Below are positions 11,130 to 21,968 of a DNA stretch of 64,000 bases, piece after piece. Under the pieces are notes generated by a model. It did no database searches and had not been told where the DNA came from. It saw only the letters and a list, made by a program, of their open reading frames with translations. The DNA lies in NCBI GenBank assembly GCA_003864495.1, contig ML133379.1, positions 1,618,848-1,682,847 on the forward strand, given 5' to 3'. The translations under genes were made by a program, and so were the position numbers. Each line of letters opens with the position of its first letter. Within the stretch, counting starts at the first letter, position 1. This stretch comes from Nemopilema nomurai (taxonomy: Eukaryota > Cnidaria > Scyphozoa > Rhizostomeae > Rhizostomatidae).

Positions 11130-14035
11130 TGCTACTTTGGGCATCTGGCTGAGTCTGGAGAGCTTCGGCGCTGGCATCATGTCTTAGGCCGATACCACTT
11201 ACAACGCTGTAAAAGGCACTTCTGTTGTAGCTTGGTCTTATCTTTACCTTTTTTCGATCTCACAATGTAAATAGTGATGCTATCATAAAAACTTTTGGTT
11301 TTTCCCGTGACCGAGAAGCCATGCCAGATCCACGAGATCAATAGGTCTACAACGGCTATGACTTCTGATCGTCAACCTCTTTAGCAATGTAATGCAACGC
11401 CACATATGTGTCTAATAATATGCGAACAGCTTGTTTCAAATAGTTTGTAATGGCGAACCAGGTGTTACCCATGATTAATCTGAACTTGGGAATATGAAGT
11501 TCAAAAGGTCTGTGTCAACGATTAATCAAATGATTAGTATAGATGTACACCGTTGATTAGAGGAGTTACAGTTGTAAATTATATGCGCAAAATCAATTTA
11601 TAAGATTTTGTCCTGTTTCTTAAAGCTGTTTTTTGTGTGGTAAAGGGATCCAATCTTGGGAAACAAAAAAGTAAGAAGAAAAAACTCAGCGAGGTAAGCA
11701 ACAAAGAACCATGGAGTGAAAGAAAGTAATTTTAGACCACTATGGAAAATTTTTATTGGTAGTTCAAGAGATTTCGATCTTAGATGTTATTTCCAAAGAA
11801 CAGTTCGAGCAACGTAGAAACATATTATTATCCATCTATTGCTTGATTAACAGATTACTCTGATTAACAGAGAGAAATTGAAAGAACCTTTATCACTGTC
11901 AGAAACACCAAAATTACTATGTGTCTGTTTCATGCTTTTGATCATTGACCTAGTTTTTTAAATAGATATCACTACTAATATACAATTGATATACTAAAGG
12001 TAGAGCAAAATCGGAAGTTTTAAACTACCACAAAGTTCTAGAACATAAAGCTGTGATTATTGGCAAGCAAAGAAAGTATTCGAGCGGCTGTTAAAAGATA
12101 TTAAATCTATTAAGAATCTTCTTACCACTCATTTTTACATAGCTCTCCACATTTGAGTTTCCCACATCATGGATTCTTTCAATGTGCAAATACTGGATAG
12201 CTTTTCGCTGATGATCTACCATGGGGTGTGACATTGCATTTGTTGCTTTTGGACGTAAAAGTTAAAAGCTGTTAAAATCGGTGTACAGATTTTATATGCA
12301 GCAAGGCAGCATGGATCTAAGACAGCAATTTTTAATGCCACAGTGAAAAGAAGTTTTGGTAAAGAATACAAATTATGAATTGCTTAATTTATCAAAAACT
12401 GGTAGATATAGGTTTTCCCAATGTAACAAGCGATAAAATTAATTGTTTGTCTTTTGGTGGAAGCTGAACACTTTTTCAGGAGATAGATGCCTATGTTGCT
12501 GACATGGCACTGAATGTTAAGTTTATCAATATGAAGGGACATTCAAATTTGATAGAACAAATGAAATATAACCTTTTTTGGGTCGTCATATTTGGGCACT
12601 GGTATAAAGATACTGCATTTATGTTTTGTGTATATATAGTTTAAAGAATAAAAGGCTCAATTTGTGGGTATTGCACATTTTACCTTACGTTAGATCTGTT
12701 TATTTTGCTTACCATGCTATTTGATGTTATCATTCTACATTTGCAATCAACTAGCATTTCTAAGGGCCATTCTCATATGAAATTATAAAAAAGTCTAGAT
12801 TTCTACAGCCTTATATTGTTTATTCGCAAATAGCACTAAAAGTTTTTACTATAAAAAACTGTTTCAGCAAACTAGAATTTAGCGAAGGTATCATTCCTTC
12901 AAGCACAAATATTTTATGCATCAACTTCCTGTAAGGTCAGTAAATTCTCAGACCAAATAGGATACAAGATGTCAGTTTATTCTTCATGAAAATGCAATTA
13001 TTCATGAAATCACTTCGTGATGCTTCAAATGGAAGAGTGTAAAAAATATGATCACTGAAATCGATAAATAATCCCCAAAACCACTTGACCAACAACTATA
13101 AGACAGTGGCAAATAGGGTCCGCATAAAAAGCGTCTTATGCCATGCAAAAAAGACCAGAAACTTTTAATTAACTGTTAGTGAAGACTATTGAAGCGATTG
13201 CTGTCGATGTGCGAATATAATCGCCGTTTGAATTTCCTTCATTAAGATACACTATATGCTAAGCTTCGTAATGTGAAGGCAACATCAAATGAAGGGATAT
13301 CGAGGTAACGTTTCTTATTTGATCTTTTTTAACAAAATGGGTAGCAGGTAATTTCACAACAGACCTACTAAAGAGAGTGGCCGTTATTTCATTTCCACAA
13401 AATTTTAGTTGCATCGTGTATATTCGTGTGTTTTCATATTGAACAAAAACATATATGCACTTTCCATATAAAAGTAGTTGATGGTGTCTATTGGTCCATG
13501 TTGCAATTTAAGTGCCGTTTCTATTCTCTCGTTCGTAAGCACGCTTGCGCAATTCTCTTTGCGCGTTTTTAAAGTTATATTAGAGCTTTGCTAACATAGC
13601 TGTTAAGGGTAAAAGTCAAATTTGGTTGATGGCGATATTACGGCCTACTTTTAAGCATGTGCAGGAGCAAAGTGACTTTGCAAGCAAATGTATTGCATAG
13701 GTTTTAGAAAACAAGATTTAGGGGGGATTCCGTTGTTTGATTCGATATGCAAATTAGCATTTTTTTCAAAACATCAATAAAAAGTGAGAGAAAGTGAAAC
13801 AAGAAGCCTGGAGAAACGTACTCTTCAACAAGCAGGGTATTTTAAACTTTAAAGTTTCAAAAAGAAGTGAAATTTAAAAGATGAAGACAGCTAGGAATCG
13901 ATGCTTTATACGCTTTTTATAGATACCAAATCATTCTATAGTTACTACTATTTTTATAGCTACTAGGATATTTATAGTAAACTCGAATAGATGATGAAAG
14001 CAAGGAAACCAAGTTTTCGAAGTTTTCAATACCAT
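11130..14035. other. Non-coding stretch, nothing recognised
   Basis: AT-rich sequence without an ORF, repeat or RNA gene that I can support. Confidence 0.5.
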
Positions 14036-14043
14036 GTGCACAA

Positions 14044-14634
14044 CAGGGGCGATTCAGGGAGAAGTGTGACTACAGCAAAGGAAGGGAAATTTTTAGAGCC
14101 ACGCCCTTCAGGCTGTCTAAAATGAAGGCTACACCTCTTTTATGTGAATACTATTGTTCTGTTGTTGGTCATATGATCAAAATTTTTGTTAGTGGTCAGC
14201 GCTAAAATCATATAATAAAATTTAACAAAGGCTTTGTGTTGATCCCTGTTTTGTGAGGAATGCGTCACATTCACAGAACGGAAACAAAGGAAATCGCAAG
14301 GGCTATTGTTGACATTTTCAAATAGGCTATTGACATAAGCAATTAAACAACAATTGCATAGGTCAACTTGTATTTTGATTGGCTATTTGAGTCCGCACTG
14401 AATTCTATTGGACACTTTCTACAACAATAGCATAGGTCAACTCGGCTTCTTATTCGACAGTTCAATTTCACCTATGCTCGCGCCAAATTTGGTGGCAATA
14501 GGTTGTGATATAATTCCAGAGAACAGGAAGAATTTTTGCGAGATTGGATGAAGTTAATTGATGCAAAAGGAAATTGTTTGAGGAAATCTGACTAATGCTC
14601 GAGCAAAGGTTGCTAATGTCTGGATACGCCCCTT
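14044..14634. mobile_element. hAT-type MITE, 591 bp
   Basis: The left end reads CAGGGGCGATTCAGGG. The right end, reverse complemented, reads AAGGGGCGTATCCAGA, giving imperfect terminal inverted repeats. The element is flanked by GTGCACAA (14036-14043) and GTGCACAC (14635-14642), an 8-bp target duplication with one mismatch. An 8-bp duplication with CAGGGG-type ends is typical of hAT elements. The interior has no transposase and carries short direct repeats with ATAGGTCAACT. Non-autonomous; it would have depended on a hAT transposase elsewhere. Confidence 0.65.
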
Positions 14635-14772
14635 GTGCACACATTGTTCAATTATCAGGGCATGTTTTGTGGAAATGCACTTGCTGAAACAACAAGTACC
14701 ATCTAAATAGAAGCAACTTTAATCTTGGAATGAAAGAAACTCGTCTCTACAGCAAATGGTTTTGTCCTACTT

Positions 14773-15699
14773 TTATTCTTCAGCTGACACCCGTCTTCTT
14801 CTGAACAGTCTCCTAATTAAATACTTTCGTACCATACTGTTTCCATAGCTGAATAGAATTGCATTTATCGCAGCATTGCAGTATACAAAAATATAAACCC
14901 AAAATTGTATCACACTGACGAATAACGGTGGTACAGTCTTTTCGTGGTACTTGTAATACGACCAAATACCCGACAAAATTATGTACGGCAAATAGAGAAC
15001 GAGTAATGTTCCAAGCACAAAACGAACCGTTTTTATTGCAGAGATTTCTCGTCCGGCGTCTCGGTTACTCGCAGCATGTCCAGCCGATCTAAACATTTCT
15101 TTCATCTTCTCGATATGAATTGTAATGTTTCGAAGTACTCTGGAATACACAATCAGCATGAGCGACAGGCAAGCGAGGTTAAGTACATTCATTGCGACAT
15201 GCAGATAAAAGAAAGGAAACTTGGTCAATAGAAAAGAGATTGTTGCCGATGCTACGAAACTGATTGCGACCATGATCTTCATTCGAAACTCGTTCATAAT
15301 CGAACTGTACTTCTTCAGCTTCGTCACGTGAAGATAGCGATCCATCGTGACGCACATCAGCATAAGAAATGAGAAGTACGCCAGAAGATATGCGACATAT
15401 TGTAGGGCTAGTTCAAACACACAGTTGCGGAAGTTGTCTTTCAGCGCTGCCATAACAGTAATGGATGGCAAAATGAACAATCCAGTTCCAAGATCTGACA
15501 AATTTATCAGCAGAATGAGTTTATTGGTGATTGTATTAAGCTGCTGCATCTTGTAGAGTCCGTAGATTAAGGCAAAGTTGCAGAATACGATCACAAATGA
15601 TATAATTGCGCAGACTGTGATGAACTTGACCAGATAGGGCCATGGCATGTCCAATGGCCATATTGATGGGCAGAAGTAACGGGAGCTGGAGTCGTTCAT
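14773..15699 (-). CDS. Rhodopsin-family GPCR, single exon, intact
   Basis: 308-residue seven-transmembrane receptor for an unknown ligand, expected in the plasma membrane. An ATG at 15699 starts a short N-terminus with an N-D-S glycosylation sequon. TM1 is about residues 24-49. TM2 carries the conserved aspartate in NLSDLGTG (D69). C93 precedes TM3, which ends in DRY at 120-122. TM4 and TM5 (about 140-188) are joined by almost no second extracellular loop, without the usual loop cysteine. TM6 follows AIKTVRFVLG, and TM7 has NAILF (N279) where most class A receptors have NPxxY. A basic tail closes the protein. The absent ECL2 cysteine and compact size recall the melanocortin/adenosine/cannabinoid group, but this is a weak clue. 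Its closest relative here is the receptor at 29799-30794. No introns. Confidence 0.9.
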   Translation of the reverse strand: MNDSSSRYFCPSIWPLDMPWPYLVKFITVCAIISFVIVFCNFALIYGLYKMQQLNTITNKLILLINLSDLGTGLFILPSITVMAALKDNFRNCVFELALQYVAYLLAYFSFLMLMCVTMDRYLHVTKLKKYSSIMNEFRMKIMVAISFVASATISFLLTKFPFFYLHVAMNVLNLACLSLMLIVYSRVLRNITIHIEKMKEMFRSAGHAASNRDAGREISAIKTVRFVLGTLLVLYLPYIILSGIWSYYKYHEKTVPPLFVSVIQFWVYIFVYCNAAINAILFSYGNSMVRKYLIRRLFRRRRVSAEE

Positions 15700-15889
15700 T
15701 GCTGCTCTCTATTCTTCTTTAGAAAGGCTGAGACTAAAATTGGAACGATCAGACTCTGAGATTTGCACGTATACAATGGCTTTGAGCGTTATCTTCCCCT
15801 ATGGAAGTGCCTCGAGGGCAACAACACAACGTTTAGGGAATTAAATTAAAGGTTAATCAAGATTTCCAAACATCCACATGGACAATACT

Positions 15890-16240
15890 GGATCAACATC
15901 TTATGATGAAGATGAAATAATTCAGAGACCAGCTGCTTCGCTTCGCAAATCTAATTTTAACATACGAATACAGTGTATTACTATGCAAATAATAATTCTT
16001 CTTGTCAGTTTGCAGAACGTATTTTAAGAAAGCTCTTTAGTGAAATTCCAAATACTAGAATGTATTCTGAACTTAAGTTAACAAATTCCGTCTTTTTGAC
16101 ATTGCGTGGGGGATTGACATATCTAAAAGAAATTAAATTCAAACTAAGCCTGCAATGTACTTGAGGAAGGACTGCGTATAAATCAAAGGTGATAGGAAAT
16201 ATTAATTGCCGCCTTGGCCTCGTTTTGGAAAAACACCCTC
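15890..16240 (+). repeat. Dispersed relic repeat family Y, copy e
   Basis: Plus-strand counterpart of the relic at 9570-9960. A possible start MDNTGSTSYDEDEIIQ is followed, across frame changes, by CQFAERILRKLFSEIPN and YSELK. A second shared DNA block, GCCGCCTTGGCCTCGTTTTG, is near 16210. Decayed and not translatable as one frame. Inference: a piece of an unrecognised coding mobile element or of a repeatedly copied gene. Confidence 0.55.
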
Positions 16241-16450
16241 AAATGAGAACGAGAATCATTTAAATTGATTGTCAAATGTGAACGGAAATCTAGAGTGACG
16301 CGATGAAGAAATTTTCTTAAAGACTAGATGTTCAGTCAATAGTCCTGAGATTGTTTGCATAGGGCATTATTTTGATTTTATAGATGGTGCGCTACAAAGA
16401 ATTTTCATCAAAATTTAGACGTGTCACACAAGGTGCATATGATAAAAGGC

Positions 16451-17774
16451 TTAAACCAAGTTAATTTTCCTCGGTGCAGCCTTCGCGAATTCTTTGAAAA
16501 GTAGCTTTGTTTCCAGATTTGCTAGGATGTCTATTTCAACAGACATCAACATAAGACTTTGAAGTCTTTCTTGTCCCATGATAGATCTAAACCTCATCTT
16601 GATCATCTTCAGTTTCGAAAATGTTTTTTAACACTGCAGGAATTTGATGGTAGGGACAACGCTATTTTTGTCAGTTTTTTCACTTGACCGTAGAAAAGAA
16701 TATCATCTTTTGTTGCGTCATACAAATGAACGAAGGTTGCAACTCTTTCTTCCTTTGTTACTTTTACTAAAACCCCTTGCAGGGCTTGTGACTTTTGAAG
16801 GCTTAGTAGTTGACCTTCCAACTCCAGATCGTCTTTGTACCAATCCACGGCTTTCTTGATGTTTTTCAATGCATCTAGAGAAGTCATACGTTCTGGACCT
16901 AGGTAGCAAAAACCTTTTAGGATCGCTGCACTCTGACTGTTGAATCTCGTTGCGATTGTTGTTGTCATCAAGTCAAGAGCCTGTAGATTTATACAAATCA
17001 AATCAAATCAAAAAAATTTCGAGTATTTCAAAATGCATGCAGCACATTGTTCTCTTTTTCTATAAATTCATTTAGAACTAGCCATTATCAGAAATTTGTA
17101 TGCCTTCTCCCTCGTCGCGCGCAGTTTACTTTCGGCAAAACATCGTTCATGAGTTATTTTCCTTTTAATATACATTGCGAAACATTGAGTGTAAGAAGAG
17201 AAAGCCAAGTTTTGGCACAGACACGGGACCATTGTCTTCATATGGACCACCGTCCCTGCGGACAATTTTGCTTCCGTCAAATTTTTTACGTTTTCCAATA
17301 TTGTTGTGTCACTTAGTGACCAATTTTGTCAAAAGTGCAATAATAATAAACGTCGCACTGGTCTTTTCTCCTTTTTAGACTAGCTGTGCATTTCCTTGGG
17401 AAAATTGCAATTAGCAACCACCCCAGTGCCAAAACTATTAGTGGCAAGCATTACAAGGAGAAACTTACGTTATAGAAGAAATTGATTCTGAGTTTCTCCT
17501 TTGCATCAATGTGCACTGCTGTGTCCAGATTGTTGTCAAGTCTCTTGGGAATTTTTCGGACGCGTTCTTCTTTAATACCAAGCTGGTCACGCGATTTTCT
17601 TGCGGGATCATATAAAACCCCATTTACACTGTACCGGTACAACTTGTGAATATAAAAAATATTTTTTGGGCTTGGGGGAAGATTTCCTGCCTTTGATACT
17701 TGCGTGGGAAATTTCTTGTAGGTAACCATCAAAACATCTCATGAAACATTTGCCCCCCTCTGGCTACGCTACTG
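16451..17774 (-). pseudogene. hAT-family transposase remnant (C-terminal half)
   Basis: Minus-strand pieces of a hAT/DUF4371-type transposase, as in ZMYM1-like proteins. A 5' exon (17469-17732 and perhaps further) ends in INFFYN at a consensus donor GTAAGT. A 488-bp intron (16981-17468) ends CTACAG, and the next exon resumes in phase 0 with ALDLMTTTIATRF. The frame breaks inside an A-run near 16625. The other frame then carries the hAT dimerisation signature FSKLKMIKMRFRS with MGQERLQSL, ending at a stop at 16451. A sequence at 17751-17774 (minus: CAGTAGCGTAGCCAGAGGGG) resembles a hAT terminal repeat, so this may be an internally deleted element. The partner terminus near 16.4 kb is not clear. 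Dead by frameshift unless the A-run is miscalled. Confidence 0.7.
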
Positions 17775-18074
17775 CCAATAGTGCGTGCTGTGGGATACAT
17801 TTGTAGCAAAGCATTTTCGTTCTTGGTAGACGAATTTTCACTTTCAGTTTATAATATTATTGTCCGCTGCCACTTAGTCTCGAGCAGTAGCGTAGGGTAG
17901 TGAATATTACACAATTATGAAATATGTTTAAAAGTTTTCAAATCCACTTTCTCATCTCAAAGAAATTGGTTTTCGGTAGTTCATCAACGAGATGGGGAAT
18001 CTTTCTTATAGTAATTGGGAGTTGATTGACATTAGAGAAGATTGAACTACTAGTAATTACGGTATATATACTTA
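17775..18074. other. Short non-coding stretch
   Basis: Nothing recognised apart from CAGTAGCGTAGGG near 17886 (plus), which resembles the hAT-like terminus at 17774 in the opposite orientation and may be a second element end. Confidence 0.4.
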
Positions 18075-18079
18075 GGTAG

Positions 18080-18286
18080 TGTCATGAGGTAGAGAGAAAG
18101 TAAAGAGACGTAGTTTAAACCTAAACTAGGCTCTAATCAACGCATATCCACTAGTAATAAAAAACAACAAGTACGCTTCAATGCGCTAATAAGTTTGAAC
18201 TATAATAGCGATTGTTCTTCATTGAATGTCAACACAATCTATGGAAATATTTCTAAGGAAGGTGTCAATAAGCTAGTTTCACCACA
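18080..18286 (-). repeat. 3' LTR of the Gypsy element
   Basis: 207 bp, matching 21969-22175 except for one substitution. A purine run lies immediately inside it. This copy keeps the 15-nt segment (18132-18146) that is perfectly complementary to the primer-binding region. A weak TATA-like TTTTTTATTA (minus) lies about 10-20 bp upstream of that segment, closer than usual for a TATA box. No AATAAA was seen on the transcribed strand. Confidence 0.95.
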
Positions 18287-18295
18287 TTCTCCCCC
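18287..18295 (-). promoter_or_regulatory. Polypurine tract
   Basis: The minus strand reads GGGGGAGAA directly before the 3' LTR, the expected plus-strand DNA primer site. Confidence 0.8.
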
Positions 18296-18310
18296 AGTAG
18301 GGTAAGTTAC

Positions 18311-20010
18311 TTATGGACTTGAAAATCCATATCTCTCAGGTTTCTTCCTAAAACGAGTTGACCGACGAAGTTGCTCAACGGGTTCCACCATTTCACACCT
18401 AACATTCTCTGTTATTGGAACTTCAACGGTATCTGATTGGCCCGGTTCGACGGCAGTAGTCCCGTTAAGCTGGTCTGAATCGGCTCCGTCTTCTGCATCT
18501 GTGCTCCTTGGGCAAGGTGCAAGATCCGTAAGAGAAACTGACGATTCACGGCCATCTTTAAAGCGAATACAAGCATACGTTGGATTCAGATGAGTCAGCT
18601 CAACTTCCTCCACCAAATCATCGTTCTTGTTTGAACGTACAAACTTTCTCAGGAAAACTGGCCCTGGAGATAGCCATGAAGGTAAAGATACTCCTTGACT
18701 AGATTTCCTTGGGAAGCTGAAAAATCTGTCATGCGGGGTGGCATTTGTGGCGGTTGAAAGAAGGGATCGGATTGAGTGAAGTGCGTCTGGCAAAACACTC
18801 TCCCATTGCCGATCTGGTAGCTTAGCAGAGGCCAAAGCGAGCCTCACAGTTTTCCACACAATACCATTGTATCGCTCTACTTGTGAATTTCCAGTGGGAT
18901 GATAAGGAGTGCTGTGGCTGCTGGCAATTCCTCTGCTTCTGAGATAGTTGGTGAGTTCTGCAGACATGAAAGAAGAACCACGATCCGAGTGTATGAATTC
19001 GGGCATCCCACATAGGGAAAATATCGTTTCCAAGCATGTTATCACAGTTTCACTTGACATATTGGAGCAAGGAATCACGAACGGGAAACGAGAGTATTCA
19101 TCGATTACTGTGAGGAAGTATTTGTTCCTTGATGAAGATGGCAGAGGTCCTTTAAAGTCTATGCTAAATCGTTCCATGGGACGTGTTGCCTTTATAAGCT
19201 TATTGTTTTGACGCTGATAGAAATTGGGTTTCAGCTCAGCACAAATCCGACAGTTGAGACATACATCTCGCACATCTTGCGTTGAAAATGGCAGGTTCTT
19301 GGCTTTCACAAAATGAAGAAGACGAGTGATACCCGGATGACATAGCCGAGAATGAATTTCATCTAGACTTATCGAAGCAGCAGCACAGTGAGCGCGAGTA
19401 AAGGAATCTGGAACGACATTGTTCTTTCCTTCCCGGTATTGAATAGTATAGCTGAATTCCGCAAGTTCCATGCGCCAGGATTGTATTTTGCTGTTCTTAA
19501 TCTTTGATCGTTTCCTACTGTCAAACATGAAGGATACAGACCGTTGGTCTGTTATTAAGGTGAATGGCTGACGAGAAAGGAAATGGCTCCATTTCCTAAC
19601 CGCTTCAATGATGGATAGAGCTTCCTTCTCTACGGCAGGGTAACGACGCTCAGCACTGGATAATGTTTTGGACATGAATGCGACAGGTCTCCCATTCTGG
19701 TTCAAAGAAGCAGAAATTGCAACATCAGATGCATCACATTCAACAACAAATGGTATATCCTCATCAATTGGAGACAAAGCAACATGAGAAAGTTCGTCCT
19801 TCAAGGCATTGAACGATGCAAGAGCGTTTTTGTCAAGTGGGAAAGATACCGTGTCTGCTAATGGACGAATTTTGTCTGAAAACTGTGGTATCCACTTAGA
19901 GTAATATGCGAACATCCCTAGAGCTCTTCGTAAAGATGAGACATTTGAAGGTGGTGGGTATTCCTGCAGAGGTCGTAACCGTTCGGGATCTGGTTGAACG
20001 CTGTGACATG
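18311..20010 (-). CDS. pol: Pol, second part: RNase H and integrase
   Basis: Continues reverse transcriptase in another frame. The longest clean stretch is 534 codons from 19915, but the frame is open back to about 20010, where the RT frame should join it. The RT connection domain leads to RNase H (VVECDASDVAIS, then KEALSIIEAVRKW and LITDQRS). The integrase zinc-binding part has H-x3-H in the stretch IHSRLCHP and C-x2-C in CLNCRIC. The catalytic core retains D (SIDFKGP), D (HSDRG) and E (QVERYNG). A short basic C-terminus follows to a stop at 18311. All catalytic residues are present. The break from RT may be a real mutation or a base-call error. Confidence 0.88.
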
Positions 20011-21204
20011 ACTAATTCGATGACCAAGTATATCAATAACAGGAACCGATGAAACGGTTTTCGATTCATTGAGGGTAATGTTCCTTCGTTTGATCATTTG
20101 AAGGAAGGCAGCTACATTTCTGTCGTGGTCGGCTTGATCGACTCCAGCTACAGTTACATTATCCAAGTAGGGAAATGTATCCTTTAAACCTTCTTGTGTA
20201 ACTAAATTGTCTATGATTCTTTGAAAAGACGGGACTCCATTTGTCACTCCGAACGGTAAGACAACGAATTCGTACAGTTCACCAAGTGCTTCGAAAGCGG
20301 TAAACTTTGTCTCAGACTCTTCAAGAGGTATCTGGTGATATGCACTCTTGAGATCAAAGGTAGAAAATACTTTGTACTGTGAAAGCTTATTGATCAGATC
20401 ATCAATACGTGGAAGTGGATATGCATCTAACTCTGTAAATAAATTCACAGTCTGGGAATAGTCAATGCACATTCTTTTCTTGTGACGTTGTAACTCATCA
20501 CGCGCAATCATGACCTGTGCTCGCCATGATGAATCACTTCGCTTTATCAAGCCTGCTGCCAGTAAGGATGAGATTTGATCTTGAATAAATGCGCGATCAT
20601 CTTTATTAAAGAACCTAGACTTTGTAGCAATAGGTTTCACGTCATTTGTTACGGTCTTAAACAAGGTAGGCGGGTCAACATCAGCTACATTAGCAATCAG
20701 TCGCGAAATAGGCTGCTTTGTGTCAAGGGCAGAGACTGTTTTGGGGAAGCTGCTTGAGACAATCAGGTCCTCTTTGTTCCCTCCAAATTGAAAAGTGAGG
20801 TTCTTGTGCTGTTTCTGAAAATCATATCCTAGAATGACATCACTGCAAAGGCTCTGTAGAATATCTAGCTTGACATTTTTGTATGCATTTCCATTCAGCA
20901 CTATTTTACCATTACATTGGCCGATTATAGAAGACTCCATTGATGTCATTGCCATCGTTACTTTCTTGTCTGATGGTGTTGCTGGTATTTGCAACCTTTT
21001 GAATGCCTTTTCGCTGATAAAGTTTTCAGAGCTGCATGAATCAATTAAAGCTGTTAGGTTAAAAATGTCGTTGACTTTAACTGGAACTGAAGCATGTCTA
21101 AGACCTGAAGGGCAGGCGGCTGTAATTGTGCAGAGTGAAGGCTTATATATGGCATTAACAGTAGCACTTATCTTTGAAGATTGACAGACTTTAGCAAAAT
21201 GACC
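19918..21204 (-). CDS. pol: Pol, first part: protease and reverse transcriptase
   Basis: Open in the -1 frame from the slippery site at 21204. It opens with the second zinc knuckle (GHFAKVC). The protease region has ALIDSCSSENFIS, so DSC stands where aspartic proteases normally have DS/TG. The RT part keeps the LIKRSDSSWRAQVMI and FDLKSAYHQIPL blocks and LPFGVTNGVPSFQR. Its catalytic motif reads YLDN where most Gypsy elements have YxDD. The frame runs out after ILGHRISH near 20010 and ends at a stop at 19918, while the RNase H frame takes over. Whether DSC and YLDN are lineage features or lesions cannot be settled here. Confidence 0.85.
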   Translation of the reverse strand, partial: GHFAKVCQSSKISATVNAIYKPSLCTITAACPSGLRHASVPVKVNDIFNLTALIDSCSSENFISEKAFKRLQIPATPSDKKVTMAMTSMESSIIGQCNGKIVLNGNAYKNVKLDILQSLCSDVILGYDFQKQHKNLTFQFGGNKEDLIVSSSFPKTVSALDTKQPISRLIANVADVDPPTLFKTVTNDVKPIATKSRFFNKDDRAFIQDQISSLLAAGLIKRSDSSWRAQVMIARDELQRHKKRMCIDYSQTVNLFTELDAYPLPRIDDLINKLSQYKVFSTFDLKSAYHQIPLEESETKFTAFEALGELYEFVVLPFGVTNGVPSFQRIIDNLVTQEGLKDTFPYLDNVTVAGVDQADHDRNVAAFLQMIKRRNITLNESKTVSSVPVIDILGHRISHVTAFNQIPNGYDLCRNTHHLQMSHLYEEL

Positions 21205-21944
21205 TTTTTTGAGCAGTTATGACAGACAGCGTCACGGGCAGGACATGAAGCTCGGTTAGCATGAAGGAAACCTCCGCAAAAGTAGCAGGATTTTCTTGAA
21301 GGAGTTTGCCTTTTGATTGCAGCCAACGATTCTCGATTTGGATCAATAGGTAGACCAGCATGATCATTAGTTGAAACAGCAGCAACATTAGAGGGTATTA
21401 GTTGATGGCTTTGCTGCATGTATAGTTCAGAGTTCTTCTGGGCAGTATGCAGTGTGCGAGCTATTTCATAAGCCCTGTCCAATGATAACTCAAAATTTTC
21501 CAGAAGTCTTTGACGAATATAGTTAGATGTAAGCCCATTGATGAAAGAATCCCTTATCATCTCAGATCGGTAGGTTTCAGCTGAGACTGCAGTGAAATCA
21601 CAATGTTTACTCAATTTCTTTAGCTCTTCTAAAAATTCATCAAGAGACTCACCAGGCTTCTGTTTACGAGTAGCAAGTTCGTGACGAGCAAAAATATTGT
21701 TTGGAGTTTTCACATATAATCTTTCAAGAGTAGTTACAACCGCATCATAGGTGGTGCACTCCTCCACATAATCAAAGACATCTGCAGAAATGAAGTTGAT
21801 AATAGAGCGAAATCTATCAGGAGCTGTCTCTCCACATTCAGTGATAAAGTTATCGAATGTTCGTTTCCAATGTTTCCATTGTTTTGCAGCATTAGGAGCG
21901 TTCGGCTCGACATCCAGTCTTGATGGCTGCAGCGCCTTGCTCAT
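21168..21944 (-). CDS. gag: Gag with zinc knuckle
   Basis: 258 codons from an ATG at 21944, only 24 nt inside the 5' LTR. The N-terminal 190 residues resemble retrotransposon Gag capsid (WKHWKRTFDNFI, LATRKQKPGESLDEFLEEL). A C-terminal zinc knuckle CYFCGGFLHANRASC is followed by a second knuckle beginning CHNC. The second knuckle is completed only after a -1 shift at the heptamer A-AAA-AAG. Without the shift, Gag stops about 12 codons later. It forms the particle that packages element RNA. Confidence 0.9.
   Translation of the reverse strand: MSKALQPSRLDVEPNAPNAAKQWKHWKRTFDNFITECGETAPDRFRSIINFISADVFDYVEECTTYDAVVTTLERLYVKTPNNIFARHELATRKQKPGESLDEFLEELKKLSKHCDFTAVSAETYRSEMIRDSFINGLTSNYIRQRLLENFELSLDRAYEIARTLHTAQKNSELYMQQSHQLIPSNVAAVSTNDHAGLPIDPNRESLAAIKRQTPSRKSCYFCGGFLHANRASCPARDAVCHNCSKKVILLKSVNLQR
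21204..21210 (-). promoter_or_regulatory. -1 ribosomal slippery heptamer (gag-pol)
   Basis: In the gag frame the sequence is tcA-AAA-AAG, a standard X-XXY-YYZ heptamer. Slipping by -1 gives the conserved knuckle continuation and an open pol frame. gag and pol overlap at 21168-21204. No stimulatory RNA structure was checked. Confidence 0.7.
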
Positions 21945-21952
21945 ATTGAATT

Positions 21953-21967
21953 TATGCGTTGATTAGA
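21953..21967 (-). other. Primer-binding site, probably self-priming
   Basis: One nucleotide inside the 5' LTR. It does not begin with TGG, as a tRNA-primed site normally would. Its 15 nt are the exact complement of LTR positions 18132-18146, read as element RNA. The 5' LTR counterpart (22021-22035) carries one change that would leave a G-U pair. Confidence 0.6.
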
Positions 21968-21968
21968 T

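Noticed and set aside
17047..17378. Overlapping ORFs on both strands
   Set aside because: They lie in the predicted intron of the hAT transposase relic and show no domain.
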